DNA of 64,000 nt, taken from assembly GCF_014650715.1 (NCBI RefSeq), contig NZ_BMVM01000019.1, forward strand, positions 80,615-144,614, written 5' to 3'. Within the stretch, counting starts at the first letter, position 1. The number at the start of each line of letters is the position of its first letter. Shown here piece after piece: positions 28,620-36,887 of this stretch. Origin of the DNA: Streptomyces bluensis (GTDB lineage: Bacteria; Actinomycetota; Actinomycetes; Streptomycetales; Streptomycetaceae). A program made the position numbers and the translations under genes. The notes under the pieces were generated by a model, which was not told the DNA's origin, did not search any database, and saw nothing but the letters and a program-made list of their open reading frames with translations.

Positions 28620-30410
28620 TCAGATCACGCGGAAGAGGTCGGCGGCGGCGTGGACGTCGGTGAGGTCCTCGATGGAACGGAGGTTGTCGCACAAGGCCTG
28701 GAGGGCCGAGTCGGCCTCGGCCGCGCGCGGGGCGCCGATGACCACGCCGAAGACCCGGAAGCCCAACCGGTGCTTGGCGTCGTTCCAGCCGCGCATCCAC
28801 TCCTCGGTGACGCCGCAGTCGTCGTCGGTGATCATCACGATGTCGCCGCGCGTGCGGGCGGCGTCGTTGAACTCCTCCTCCAGCAGTTCGCCGGCCGCTG
28901 ACAGCGGCGTCTGGTAGCTGGTTCCGCCGCCGAGGAAGGTCTCCGCGAAGTCGAGGATTCGGTCGATGCCGGCGGGCCGGCCGGCCGGGAAACGGAAGAC
29001 CTGGAGCCTGCCGGGGGCGGAGAACAGGATGCCGACGAAATCGCGCCCCGCGTGGCGGGCCTGGTCGAGCAGCGCGAGGGCGCAGGCCTTGGCCCACGCC
29101 TCCCTCGTGATTCCGCCGGGTCCCGCCTCGTACATGGAGTGCGAGGTGTCCACGCACGCGATGACGGCGCCCTTGCCGGTGGCCTGCTCTCCCTGGCTGT
29201 CGTAGAGCATCAGTTCCCCGGCGGCGTAACGCACGGCGAACACCGCACGCAGTTCGGGCAGGCCGAGATGGACCAGCTCCGAGGGAACGACGCGGGAAAG
29301 ATCGTTGCCGAGCGTGACGCCGACCAACTCCCCGGTGGCGTTCTCCACCTTGCGGGCGCGCTCACCGCCGGCCATCTGCCGGAACCGGCCGATCAGTTCG
29401 GCCCACTGCGCGAGACGGCCGGTGCGCAGCCGCTCGGCGAGCCGGGCGCGCTGGTCGAACGGCATCCGCTCCAGCGCGCCGGGAGCAACGCCCCATGCCC
29501 GCATCAGCGCGGTCTCCTGCCGTACGGCCTCGGCGGCCTTCGCCGCCGCGTTCCGCGCGGCGGCCCGAATTCCGGGGGCTGCTGCCGTGAGGGCCTGATC
29601 GGCGGCCTGGGCGGCCTGCCGCGCTGCTGCCGCAGCGGTCTCGGCGGTCTCGGCTGTCTCGGCCGTCTCGGCCGTCTCGGCCGTCTCGGCCGTCTCGGCC
29701 GTCTCGGCCGTCTCGGCCGTCTCGGCCGTCTCGGCCGTCTCGGCCGTCTCGGCTGTCTGTTGTACGGCGTCGGCGGCCGGGGTCGGCACGGTGCCGTCCC
29801 CGTCGGACCGGTCCGCCTCGTCGGCGGCCTGCTGGAGCGCCTCGCCCACGGCAGTCGCCGCGGCTCGGGCGTCCTGCTGGGCCTTCTTCGCCTGCTCGGC
29901 CTGGTCCTGGGCCTGACGGGAGTGCTCCAGCATCCGGCGCAGCGCGGCGGCCTGGGCGAGTACGGCCATGGCGGCGGCGTAGGGGTCGCCGGCCGTCTCG
30001 CGGTGCAGCTCGGCGAACTCCGGTGACTCCACCAGTGCGCTGATGATCTGGTGGTTGACCAGCCGGGAGGGGTCCATCTCCGCGCGCTCGCGCAACCGCG
30101 GGCTGACCTTGTAGGCGGCGAGGAACGCGTCGGTCAGGAGGTCGGTGGTGAGATCGGTGGTGAGGGCAGTGGTGGGGTCAGAGGCGAGGTCCTCAGTGGT
30201 GTAGTCGTGGCGTCCGCTCAGTTCCTTGGACAGATCGCGCAGTCCGGCCGACTGTTCGTAGGTGTCGCGCCAGGTGATCCGGTCGAACCGGTCCGCGACC
30301 ACGGCCGCGGTGTGCCGGTCGGGTGCGGCGGCGGAGGCGGACAGGCCCACCCGCTTCCCGGCCCTGCTCGTCGGCTCGTTGAGCTTGCTCGGTGCTGTTC
30401 TGTCCCTCAC
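28620..30410 (-). CDS. VWA-domain protein (ViaA-like partner of MoxR ATPase)
   Basis: This is a 596-aa protein whose GTG overlaps the TGA of the upstream MoxR gene as GTGA. The C-terminal 190 residues form a von Willebrand A domain with MIDAS DTSHSMY (Asp near 421), a conserved Thr in GGGTSYQTPL and ITDDD. The middle is Ala-rich coiled coil and contains an Ala-Glu-Thr repeat encoded by 13 nine-base units. The N-terminal 220 residues are helical (RDLSKELSGRHDY). Gene order and domains match RavA-ViaA systems, in which the ATPase and VWA protein act as a chaperone pair on membrane or metal-cofactor complexes. The actual client here is unknown. Confidence 0.87.
   Translation of the reverse strand: MRDRTAPSKLNEPTSRAGKRVGLSASAAAPDRHTAAVVADRFDRITWRDTYEQSAGLRDLSKELSGRHDYTTEDLASDPTTALTTDLTTDLLTDAFLAAYKVSPRLRERAEMDPSRLVNHQIISALVESPEFAELHRETAGDPYAAAMAVLAQAAALRRMLEHSRQAQDQAEQAKKAQQDARAAATAVGEALQQAADEADRSDGDGTVPTPAADAVQQTAETAETAETAETAETAETAETAETAETAETAETAETAETAAAAARQAAQAADQALTAAAPGIRAAARNAAAKAAEAVRQETALMRAWGVAPGALERMPFDQRARLAERLRTGRLAQWAELIGRFRQMAGGERARKVENATGELVGVTLGNDLSRVVPSELVHLGLPELRAVFAVRYAAGELMLYDSQGEQATGKGAVIACVDTSHSMYEAGPGGITREAWAKACALALLDQARHAGRDFVGILFSAPGRLQVFRFPAGRPAGIDRILDFAETFLGGGTSYQTPLSAAGELLEEEFNDAARTRGDIVMITDDDCGVTEEWMRGWNDAKHRLGFRVFGVVIGAPRAAEADSALQALCDNLRSIEDLTDVHAAADLFRVI
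29638..29754. repeat. Nine-base tandem repeat, 13 units
   Basis: The unit gtctcggcc (with minor variants in the first two units and the last) is repeated 13 times inside the VWA gene and encodes Ala-Glu-Thr on the minus strand. Copy number is probably variable without a frame change, because the unit is three codons long. Confidence 0.92.
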
Positions 30411-31621
30411 AGCTGGGCCTGCACCGTGCTCGCGTCCACCCCGAGGGCCTCGGTGAGAACGCGGGCGCGGACGGCGCGCTGGCGGCCGGTGACCCGGTCG
30501 ATGGCGGCGGTGGAGCGGCCGGCGCCCGCCGCCTCCTCGCGCAGCTTCTCCAGGCGCTTCCCCGCCATGGCGAGCTTGTTGTGGGCCTTCTTGATGACCC
30601 ACTCGCTCAGCGCCTCGCGGGACTGCCCGGCCATGGCGTCGAGTTGGGCCTCCAGTTCCTCGATGGCGTCGGCGAGGTCGAGGGCCTCCTTGGCGTCGGG
30701 GTTGACCAGTTGCAGCACCTCGCGTTCGACGGTCGGGCGTTCGGCGGGCGAGTCCCACAGCACATGGGTCAGCACCGGCAGGTCGGTCTCGGCGACCGCG
30801 GGGCGTCCGTCGAGGTACGCGGACGCCTGGAGCAGGCCCACCGCCTGCCGCCAGCGGCGGTCGGAGGCGACGAGTTCCTTGCGGCGCAGGGCGGCCCGCA
30901 GTGTGCATATGGCATCCACGATCGCGTCGGGGACGTCCACGGCCGGGACGGCCTCGGTCACGGCGTGCCGCAGCGCGGCCAGTTCGACGGTGGTGCGTGC
31001 CGGTGGCGCCGGGCGGCTGACGGCGGAGCGGACCAGTGCGGCGAAGTTCGAGGGGTCCTCCAGGTAGCCGACCTCGATCCGCACCAGCAGGCGGTCGTAG
31101 ATCGCGGCCGCGTCCTCCTCGCCGGGCAGTTCGTTGCTTGCCGTGATGGCGCCGATCAGGGGGCAGCGGATCGGCTCGCCGCCGCTCTCGGGGTGGTAGA
31201 TGCGCTCGTTGAGGTAGCCCAGCGTCTCGTTCAGCGCGGCCGTGGAGCACTTGAAGATCTCGTCGATGAACGCGACATGGGCGGTCGTGGCGCGGCCGTC
31301 GTAGACCTGGCGGTACTCGCCTTGGGCCAGCGCGGCGACGTCGATGGGTCCGAACATCCTCGTCGGCGCGGTGAACTTCGACAGGAGGATCTCCCAGTAG
31401 GCCGCCCCCTCGATTCTGCCCGTGAGCTCCCGGGCCATCTCGGACTTCGCCGTTCCGGGCGGGCCGAGCACCAACGAGTGCTGCCCGGCCAGCAGGGTCA
31501 CCACCAGCGTCCGCACCACGTCAGCGCGCTCGTAGAAACGGTCCGACAGTTCGTCGCTGATCGCCCGCAGTCTCTTGGCGGTGTCCTGCGCGTCCTGCGC
31601 GTGCTGTGCGTGCACGTTCAA
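30407..31621 (-). CDS. MoxR/RavA-like AAA+ ATPase
   Basis: This is a 404-aa protein. Walker A GPPGTAKS (residues 53-60), the MoxR-specific loop KFTAPTRMFGPIDV, Walker B-like HVAFIDEIFKCS and sensor 1 AITASNELP are all present, followed by a lid domain and a helical C-terminal part (AIEELEAQLDAMAGQS). This is the RavA subgroup of MoxR ATPases. It is coupled by stop-start overlap to the VWA gene. The pair probably forms a hexameric remodeller plus adaptor; no substrate operon is adjacent to identify the client. Confidence 0.9.
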   Translation of the reverse strand: MNVHAQHAQDAQDTAKRLRAISDELSDRFYERADVVRTLVVTLLAGQHSLVLGPPGTAKSEMARELTGRIEGAAYWEILLSKFTAPTRMFGPIDVAALAQGEYRQVYDGRATTAHVAFIDEIFKCSTAALNETLGYLNERIYHPESGGEPIRCPLIGAITASNELPGEEDAAAIYDRLLVRIEVGYLEDPSNFAALVRSAVSRPAPPARTTVELAALRHAVTEAVPAVDVPDAIVDAICTLRAALRRKELVASDRRWRQAVGLLQASAYLDGRPAVAETDLPVLTHVLWDSPAERPTVEREVLQLVNPDAKEALDLADAIEELEAQLDAMAGQSREALSEWVIKKAHNKLAMAGKRLEKLREEAAGAGRSTAAIDRVTGRQRAVRARVLTEALGVDASTVQAQL

Positions 31622-31699
31622 CCCCTTGCCCGTAACGCCCTGTTGGCCGACGAGACGGCCCTGCTCCTCGAACCTACGGCCCCAGGAGCAACACGCGCA

Positions 31700-33181
31700 T
31701 CAAGGATCCTCTGAGCCGGCCGACGGCGTGCCGCGCTGCCATCGGGCCAGGACGGCCGCCGCCACCGTGGCGGTCACGAACGAACCCCCGGCGAGCGCGA
31801 TGTAGGCGTGCACGCCCGCCGCCGAGTTCTCCTCCTCCCCGCCGACGAACACCGTGGTGGACGTGAGCACCGCCGCGCCCATCATGTTCATCACCACCGA
31901 GCCGATCGCGAGCATGACCTGGACCAGGCCGGTCACAACGCCCTGTGAGGCGATCGGTGCCACGCTCGTCGCCATGTTGAAGCCGGACGTGACGATCGCT
32001 CCGGCCGTGAAGCCCAGCAGGGCGGCGAAGACGAGCGCGGCGTAGAACTGGGAGACCGAAAGGTACATCCCGATGGTTGCCACCGTGCCGAGCGCCACCC
32101 CGCCCGCCAGCGTCGGCGCCGGTCCGACGCGGGTGGCGAGCCATCCCGCCAGGGTGCCCCCGGCCATGATGCCGACGGCCGGTGCGGCGAACAGCAGGCC
32201 CCGTACGCCCTGGTCGGCGAGTCCGTAGCCCAGGCCGTCGGCCGGCGCGACCTCGGCGATCAGGCTGATGAGCTGGAGCAGGCTCTGGTAGGCGCCGGTC
32301 GAGAGGACGACCACCAGCAGGGTGAGGGCCAGTGGTCTGCTGAGGTTCCTGATGTCGATCACGGGCTCGGGGATCCGCCGCGCCCTCACGGCCCACCTGG
32401 CCAGTACCACGGCACCACCGATGAGGAGGGCGACCGGGCCCGCGGCCGACCAGCCGTACTCCGACCCGAGACTCACATAGCTGAGCACCGCCGCCAGGCC
32501 CCCGCCGAGGAGAACGGCCCCGACGACGTCGAGCTTGCCGCCGGTCCTGACCGGGGACTCGGGAATGAGGCCGCGCACGCACACCGCCGCGACGGCTGCG
32601 ACGACCGCGGACACGACGAACACGCTCCGGAAGCCGTACTCCGCGGCCAGGACCTCGAAGAGGAACGGCGAGACGATGCCGAGGACCGCCGAGCCGGACG
32701 TCACCACGCCGACCGCCGTCATCGCGATGCGAGGAGCGCAGATCTGCCGGACGAGCGCGACCGAGAGGAACATGGCGCCCACGGCCGCGCCCTGCAGCAG
32801 GCGTCCCGCGATGAACACCCAGACGGTGGGCGCGACGAGGCACACGAGGGCACCCGCGCAGCACGTGAGCAGAGCCGCTACGAGGACTTTGCGCGTTCCG
32901 TACATGTCGGCGCTCCTGCCGAGCAGCGGCGCCCACATCGCTCCCGCCAGCAGCGCGCTGGCGTTGAGCCATGCCGCCTGGTCGGTGCCGAAGTGGTCGA
33001 GCATCTCGGGCAGGACGAGCAGCGGCGCCCCGATGACCGTGTCCACCATGACGTTCACGAGCATCAGGACGGCAACCCGGCGGACGAGCCGCCCGCTCCA
33101 CCTCGTGTACCGCTCACCGCTCGGCGCATCCGTGCCGCCTTCGGTGCCGCTCATGCTGCGCGTCGGTAGAGGGGAGCTCAT
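31700..33181 (-). CDS. MFS exporter (DHA2-like), cassette 1
   Basis: This is a 493-aa transporter with about 14 hydrophobic helices, the length expected for drug:H+ antiporter-2 type MFS proteins. The motif-A region reads LLGRSADMYGTRKVLV. The ATG overlaps the stop of the upstream FAD monooxygenase as ATGA, so the two are translationally coupled. It is closely related, position by position, to the MFS protein at 39562-41052 (shared TDQAAWLNASALLAGA and LVTSGS segments). Coupling to a monooxygenase and a divergent TetR gene suggests export of a hydrophobic antibiotic or of its oxidised product. The substrate is not deducible. Confidence 0.9.
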   Translation of the reverse strand: MSSPLPTRSMSGTEGGTDAPSGERYTRWSGRLVRRVAVLMLVNVMVDTVIGAPLLVLPEMLDHFGTDQAAWLNASALLAGAMWAPLLGRSADMYGTRKVLVAALLTCCAGALVCLVAPTVWVFIAGRLLQGAAVGAMFLSVALVRQICAPRIAMTAVGVVTSGSAVLGIVSPFLFEVLAAEYGFRSVFVVSAVVAAVAAVCVRGLIPESPVRTGGKLDVVGAVLLGGGLAAVLSYVSLGSEYGWSAAGPVALLIGGAVVLARWAVRARRIPEPVIDIRNLSRPLALTLLVVVLSTGAYQSLLQLISLIAEVAPADGLGYGLADQGVRGLLFAAPAVGIMAGGTLAGWLATRVGPAPTLAGGVALGTVATIGMYLSVSQFYAALVFAALLGFTAGAIVTSGFNMATSVAPIASQGVVTGLVQVMLAIGSVVMNMMGAAVLTSTTVFVGGEEENSAAGVHAYIALAGGSFVTATVAAAVLARWQRGTPSAGSEDP

Positions 33182-34935
33182 GTCAGCTCCTGTATCTGTC
33201 CAACGTGGTTGCCGAGCAGCCTGAACGGGGCCAGGTGCCGGATGATCTCCGTCGCCCGGCGGGCCGGGAGACGGGCCGCGATGTGTCCGTCGGGGCGGAT
33301 GAGGATGAGTTCACCCGGGAGCGGCCGGTAGGTGCGCCGGAACTCGCCCTCGGCGTCGACGACGTCGCTGTCCGGGGCCCGGCCGATGCGATGCACATGG
33401 AGGCGGGTCGGGGTGGCTCGGTCGCGGGTGACCGGTTCGGGGTGCTCGTAGGCGAGGAGGGACCAGTGCGGTCCCCGTAGCAGGTCGAAGAGGTCGAAGA
33501 CGTCGGGGAGGACGGAGAGATCGGAGGGTTCGGAGAGGACGCGGAGGTCGGTGATGTCGGAGAGGTCGGAGAGGTCGGCGGTGAAGGCCCTTCCTTTCAG
33601 CCCGCCGACGTTCGGTGCCCGGTCGCCGGGCAGGGGGCCGGGCGGGAGATCGTGCAGGGGGTCGTGCGGGAGACGGGGCCCCGGTTCCGAACCGGGTTCC
33701 GAACCTGGTTCCGGCGCGGGTTCCGGCGCGCCGTGTTGGGTGAGCGGACTGGTGCGATAACGGATGCCCAGGCCGGTGGTCATCGCGCCGTCGGCGATGC
33801 CCGAGAGCGCCGTGCCCAGTCCGTCCTCGCTGCCGCGGTCCGCCTGCCCGACGACCCTGCGCATCTTCTCCGTGCTGGCCGCCAGGACCGTACGGGCGAC
33901 CGGGATGCGTTCGGCGGCGTACGTGTCCAGCAGGCTCGGGTCGGCTCCCTCGACGAGGACGCCGGCGAGTTTCCAGCCGAGGTTGTAGGCGTCCTGGATG
34001 CCGGTGTTCATGCCCTGGCCGCCAGCGGGGGAGTGCACGTGGGCGGCGTCTCCGGCGAGCAGGACGCGGCCCTTGCGGTAGTCCTCCACCATGCGGACGT
34101 TCACGCGGTAGACCGACAGCCAGGTCGCGCCGCTCAGTACGACGCTGCCCGCGCCGGCACGTTCGTCGAGCAGCTGCTGGTACAACTCCCGTGACGGGAC
34201 GCCCGGTTCCGCACCCGGCGCGATCGGGCTCTGGAACTGCCACAGGTCGCTGCCGGGGAGTGGGGTGAGGCCGAGCATGCCGTGTGCGGACGGCCAGATG
34301 TGTATGTGGTCGCGGTCGAGGTCCGGTCCGGTGACATCACCGAGGTACCAGCGCTGCTGCTCGTACGTCTCCCCGTTCAGGGGAAGCCCGATGAGTCCGC
34401 GGGTGCCGCTCCTGCCGCCGTCCGCCCCCACGACGTAGCGGGCGCGGACGGTCTCCCGGCCGCCCGGCGTCCGCAGGGTGACGGTGACGCCGGTGTCGTC
34501 CTGGTCGAGGCCGACCGCCTCGGTCGCGAACTCCACCCGACCGCCGCGGTCTTCGAGTCGTTCGCGCAGCGCTCGCTCCACATCGAACTGGCCGATCCAC
34601 AACGCGTCGGGGTACGGCGTCGAGAACGACTCCTTCGCCCGGACCGAGATCGACGGCCGGTCCACGATCGCGCCGGTCGGTTCGTGGAACCGTAGGGGAA
34701 GCCCGGCGACACCGCGCCGCAGGACGTGGTCGACCGCGCCGAGGTCGTCGAGGACTTCGAGAGAGCGGGACTGGATCGTCTTGGCCTTGGAGGCGCGGTT
34801 CGGTAACGGGTCCCGTTCGACGATGCGGTGGGCGACTCCGCGACGGGCGAGGTCGCACGCCAGGGTCAGGCCGGTGGGTCCGGCTCCGATGACGAGGACG
34901 TCGGTGTGGGGTTCGTCGGTCATGGGGTCCTGCAT
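33178..34935 (-). CDS. FAD-dependent aromatic monooxygenase (PheA/TfdB class), cassette 1
   Basis: This is a 585-aa flavoprotein hydroxylase. FAD-binding GAGPTGLTLACDLARRG lies near the N-terminus, VVGADGGRSGTRG mid-domain, and GRVLLAGDAAHVHSPAGGQG is the third FAD/NADPH motif. The C-terminal region resembles the thioredoxin-like domain of phenol hydroxylases but is interrupted by low-complexity inserts (Pro/Glu/Gly repeats, then DLSDLSDITDL) at about 415-490. ATGs at 34935 and 34923 are both preceded by AGGA; the former is used. It is likely to hydroxylate an aromatic polyketide-like compound or an antibiotic, and is induced through the divergent TetR regulator. Confidence 0.9.
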   Translation of the reverse strand: MQDPMTDEPHTDVLVIGAGPTGLTLACDLARRGVAHRIVERDPLPNRASKAKTIQSRSLEVLDDLGAVDHVLRRGVAGLPLRFHEPTGAIVDRPSISVRAKESFSTPYPDALWIGQFDVERALRERLEDRGGRVEFATEAVGLDQDDTGVTVTLRTPGGRETVRARYVVGADGGRSGTRGLIGLPLNGETYEQQRWYLGDVTGPDLDRDHIHIWPSAHGMLGLTPLPGSDLWQFQSPIAPGAEPGVPSRELYQQLLDERAGAGSVVLSGATWLSVYRVNVRMVEDYRKGRVLLAGDAAHVHSPAGGQGMNTGIQDAYNLGWKLAGVLVEGADPSLLDTYAAERIPVARTVLAASTEKMRRVVGQADRGSEDGLGTALSGIADGAMTTGLGIRYRTSPLTQHGAPEPAPEPGSEPGSEPGPRLPHDPLHDLPPGPLPGDRAPNVGGLKGRAFTADLSDLSDITDLRVLSEPSDLSVLPDVFDLFDLLRGPHWSLLAYEHPEPVTRDRATPTRLHVHRIGRAPDSDVVDAEGEFRRTYRPLPGELILIRPDGHIAARLPARRATEIIRHLAPFRLLGNHVGQIQELT

Positions 34936-35012
34936 GAGGTCCTTGAAGTCCTTCCGAAGGGTGGTGGGGGGCGGCGGGTTCTGCGGGCCGGGGGCCGTGT
35001 GCTCCCTCCGAA

Positions 35013-35039
35013 AAAGTAAACTACACCGTACAGTTTCAA
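35013..35039. promoter_or_regulatory. TetR operator overlapping monooxygenase promoter
   Basis: At 35018-35036 lies an imperfect 19-bp palindrome, AAACTACACCGTACAGTTT, with perfect outer arms AAACT/AGTTT and inner AC/GT matches. On the minus strand a possible -35 TTGAAA (35039-35034) and -10 TACTTT (35018-35013), 15 bp apart, flank it, so a bound repressor would block transcription of the monooxygenase-MFS unit and probably its own gene. This AT-rich patch stands out from the surrounding GC-rich DNA. Confidence 0.72.
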
Positions 35040-35064
35040 TTTTGCGTAAGGGTAGGCTGAGCGC

Positions 35065-35700
35065 ATGGCGACGACGAGAGCGTCCGTTCAGACCCCTGGT
35101 CGACGGCAGCGGTCCGAGAACAAGCGGGCGGCCATCCTGAACGCGGCCGCGGCCCTGTTCGTCTCCGAGGGATACGAGCTCACCAGCGTCGACGCCATCG
35201 CGTCCCGGGCCGGGGTGTCCAAACGCACCCTCTACGACCACTTCGGCGACAAGCAGACCCTCTTCCAGATCGTCCTCACGCGCGTCACCGACGCCTTGGC
35301 GGCAACCGTGCGCACGGCGATCGAGCAGGAACTCGCGGAAGGACGCGACCTGCGCGAAGCGCTGATGGCCTTCGCGTCGCGCGTGGCGACAGAGGCGTTC
35401 CCGTCCTCGGACTACGTAACGTTCCGGCGACTGACCTCGCAGGAGCGGTCGGCGCCACGGCTCCCGGAGACCGTGCGTGAGCGTCCCGAACGGATGCTGG
35501 AGGAGCGGTTCGCGCAACTCGCGGCGAACGGCGAGATCCGGACGGCCGACCCGCGCCGCGCCGCACAGCACTTCACCGCACTGACCGTTCTCCTCGCCGT
35601 CGATGCGCTCAGGGACGAGCCGGCGGGCGCGGTGGAGGAATCGGAGATCCTCGCGATCATCGCTGACGGCGTCGACGCGTTCCTCCGCGCCTACCGCTGA
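35065..35700 (+). CDS. TetR-family repressor, cassette 1
   Basis: This is a 211-aa protein. The N-terminal TetR helix-turn-helix reads RAAILNAAAALFVSEGYELT, then AGVSKRTLYDHFGDKQTLF. The C-terminal helical domain ends DGVDAFLRAYR, similar to AcrR/TetR_C_7 types. The start codon lies 28 bp from the operator palindrome and has no strong ribosome site; TAGGCT 10 bases upstream could be a -10 element of a nearly leaderless transcript. It almost certainly controls the divergent monooxygenase/MFS operon and itself. Confidence 0.9.
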   Translation: MATTRASVQTPGRRQRSENKRAAILNAAAALFVSEGYELTSVDAIASRAGVSKRTLYDHFGDKQTLFQIVLTRVTDALAATVRTAIEQELAEGRDLREALMAFASRVATEAFPSSDYVTFRRLTSQERSAPRLPETVRERPERMLEERFAQLAANGEIRTADPRRAAQHFTALTVLLAVDALRDEPAGAVEESEILAIIADGVDAFLRAYR

Positions 35701-35851
35701 CCTCGCATGCCGCTTCGGTGACCGCTTCGGGACCGTTGCGCTGGGGGGCGATCAGGCGGACGCCGTGGTCGCGTACACGCAGTGCCCCTCCGGCGACGTC
35801 CCGTTTCCAAGTCCTGTCCACGGCTGGGCCTTCGACCGCTGGATGCTCGCC

Positions 35852-36010
35852 TCAGAGCGGCAGGTCGTCCGGCAGTACCCGGAATGCCTTGTGGCGGCCC
35901 AACGGCCGTACCGCGCGGAAACCTCGTCGGTCGAGGGTGAGGATCGCCTCGGTGTCGTAGTCGGCGGCGAGGGCCACGTTCACAGCGCCGGCGAGGTCCA
36001 GGTCCAGCCC
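35852..36010 (-). pseudogene. VapC-like PIN toxin C-terminal fragment
   Basis: The last 52 codons of a PIN-domain protein remain (LDLAGAVNVALAADYDTEAI, then LTLDRRGFRAVRPL and FRVLPDDL). This is the typical ILTLDRRxFxxVRP end of VapC ribonucleases. The upstream two thirds, with the first catalytic Asp and any VapB antitoxin, are absent; reading upstream gives unrelated sequence. It cannot be an active nuclease. Confidence 0.72.
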
Positions 36011-36178
36011 GCCACCACGGACACGGACAGACTGAGGAGCTCCCCGGTGGTCCTCTGTGATCTCCGGCGTGCGGGTCATGAGGCGGCCGTCGCCGCGCTG
36101 GGGTGGTCCCGGCCACGCGTTGTCGGGGACCGGACGCCGAGCGCGTCGCGTTCCTTCCACGCAGCGGAACGAAACAGG

Positions 36179-36221
36179 GCAGGGGCCCCCTCAAGGCCGG
36201 GCGGATTCCGGGGGCCCCTGC
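36179..36221 (-). terminator. Strong hairpin terminator after DUF3455 gene
   Basis: GCAGGGGCCCCC (36179-36190) and GGGGGCCCCTGC (36210-36221) are perfect 12-bp complements with a 19-base loop, 18 bp beyond the DUF3455 stop. Confidence 0.88.
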
Positions 36222-36238
36222 TGTCGCGCGTTACCGCG

Positions 36239-36790
36239 TCACTTGGCGGGCTTGTAGAAGGCGTAGGTGGCGGAGTAGGGAACGCTGATCTGGTCGGTAC
36301 CGGTGCAGGCCGTGGTGGGGGCCACACCGCCGCGGGTGTTGAGGCGCTGGATGTAGGAGACGTCGGCGAAGACCCCGGCGCCGCGCGTGGCGGTGGACTG
36401 CAGGAGGAGTTCGGGGATGGTGCCGGTCTTGGGGGAGGTGGCGACGGCGGAGGCGTTGACGGCGCTGCCGTCCACCGTGGACACCCAGACAGGGCCGCGG
36501 GAGTGGAGGGCGACGGGGCGGCGCGAAGGGTCGTTCTTGGCCCAGAGGGTGGCGGCGGGCTCCAGCAGCTTCCAGGCGCCGTCGGTGCAGGCGTAGGTCT
36601 GGACGCCCTCGGCCGAGAGGACGCCGGTGAGCCGGTTGCCGTCGGGGACCTTCAGCGCGGCGGGAGCGTCGACGCCGCTGCGGGCGGGCTGCGAGGCCGC
36701 GGCCTGGCCGACCGTCGCGCTCAGGAGGGCACCGGAGGTCACGGCGGCGAGAGCCGTGGTGGTGAGGATGAGACGCTTGGTGAGCTTCAT
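36239..36790 (-). CDS. Secreted DUF3455 protein
   Basis: This is a 183-aa protein with a Sec signal peptide (MKLTKRLILTTTALAAVTSG, cleavage after about VGQAAA). The mature part matches DUF3455: VPDGNRLTGVLSAEGVQTYA, W..L.P.A.L, HSRGPVWVSTVDGSAV and the C-terminal SVPYSATYAFYKP. The family is widespread in fungi and bacteria and has no known activity. The ribosome site TTGGAGAC precedes the ATG. It follows an SGNH hydrolase gene by 98 bp on the same strand and may be co-transcribed with it; a strong hairpin terminates the unit. Confidence 0.85.
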   Translation of the reverse strand: MKLTKRLILTTTALAAVTSGALLSATVGQAAASQPARSGVDAPAALKVPDGNRLTGVLSAEGVQTYACTDGAWKLLEPAATLWAKNDPSRRPVALHSRGPVWVSTVDGSAVNASAVATSPKTGTIPELLLQSTATRGAGVFADVSYIQRLNTRGGVAPTTACTGTDQISVPYSATYAFYKPAK

Positions 36791-36887
36791 GGGGGTGTCT
36801 CCAAGAGATTTCTGAATGACTTGGCGGGGGCCCGGTGGCCAGGGGCCCGGTGGCCCCGGGCCGGGGCCAGGGGCTGGGGGCCGGGGG

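Noticed and set aside
29638..29754. Possible CRISPR-like array
   Set aside because: Units are 9 bp, contiguous and without spacers; it is a coding microsatellite.
31674..33101. Alternative minus-strand frame overlapping the cassette-1 exporter
   Set aside because: The exporter frame has 14 hydrophobic helices and a coupled start; the other frame is Arg-rich noise.
36800..36887. G-rich GGGGCC/GGCCCGG stretch as a possible quadruplex or regulatory RNA
   Set aside because: Such runs are common in Streptomyces intergenic DNA and no conserved fold could be argued.
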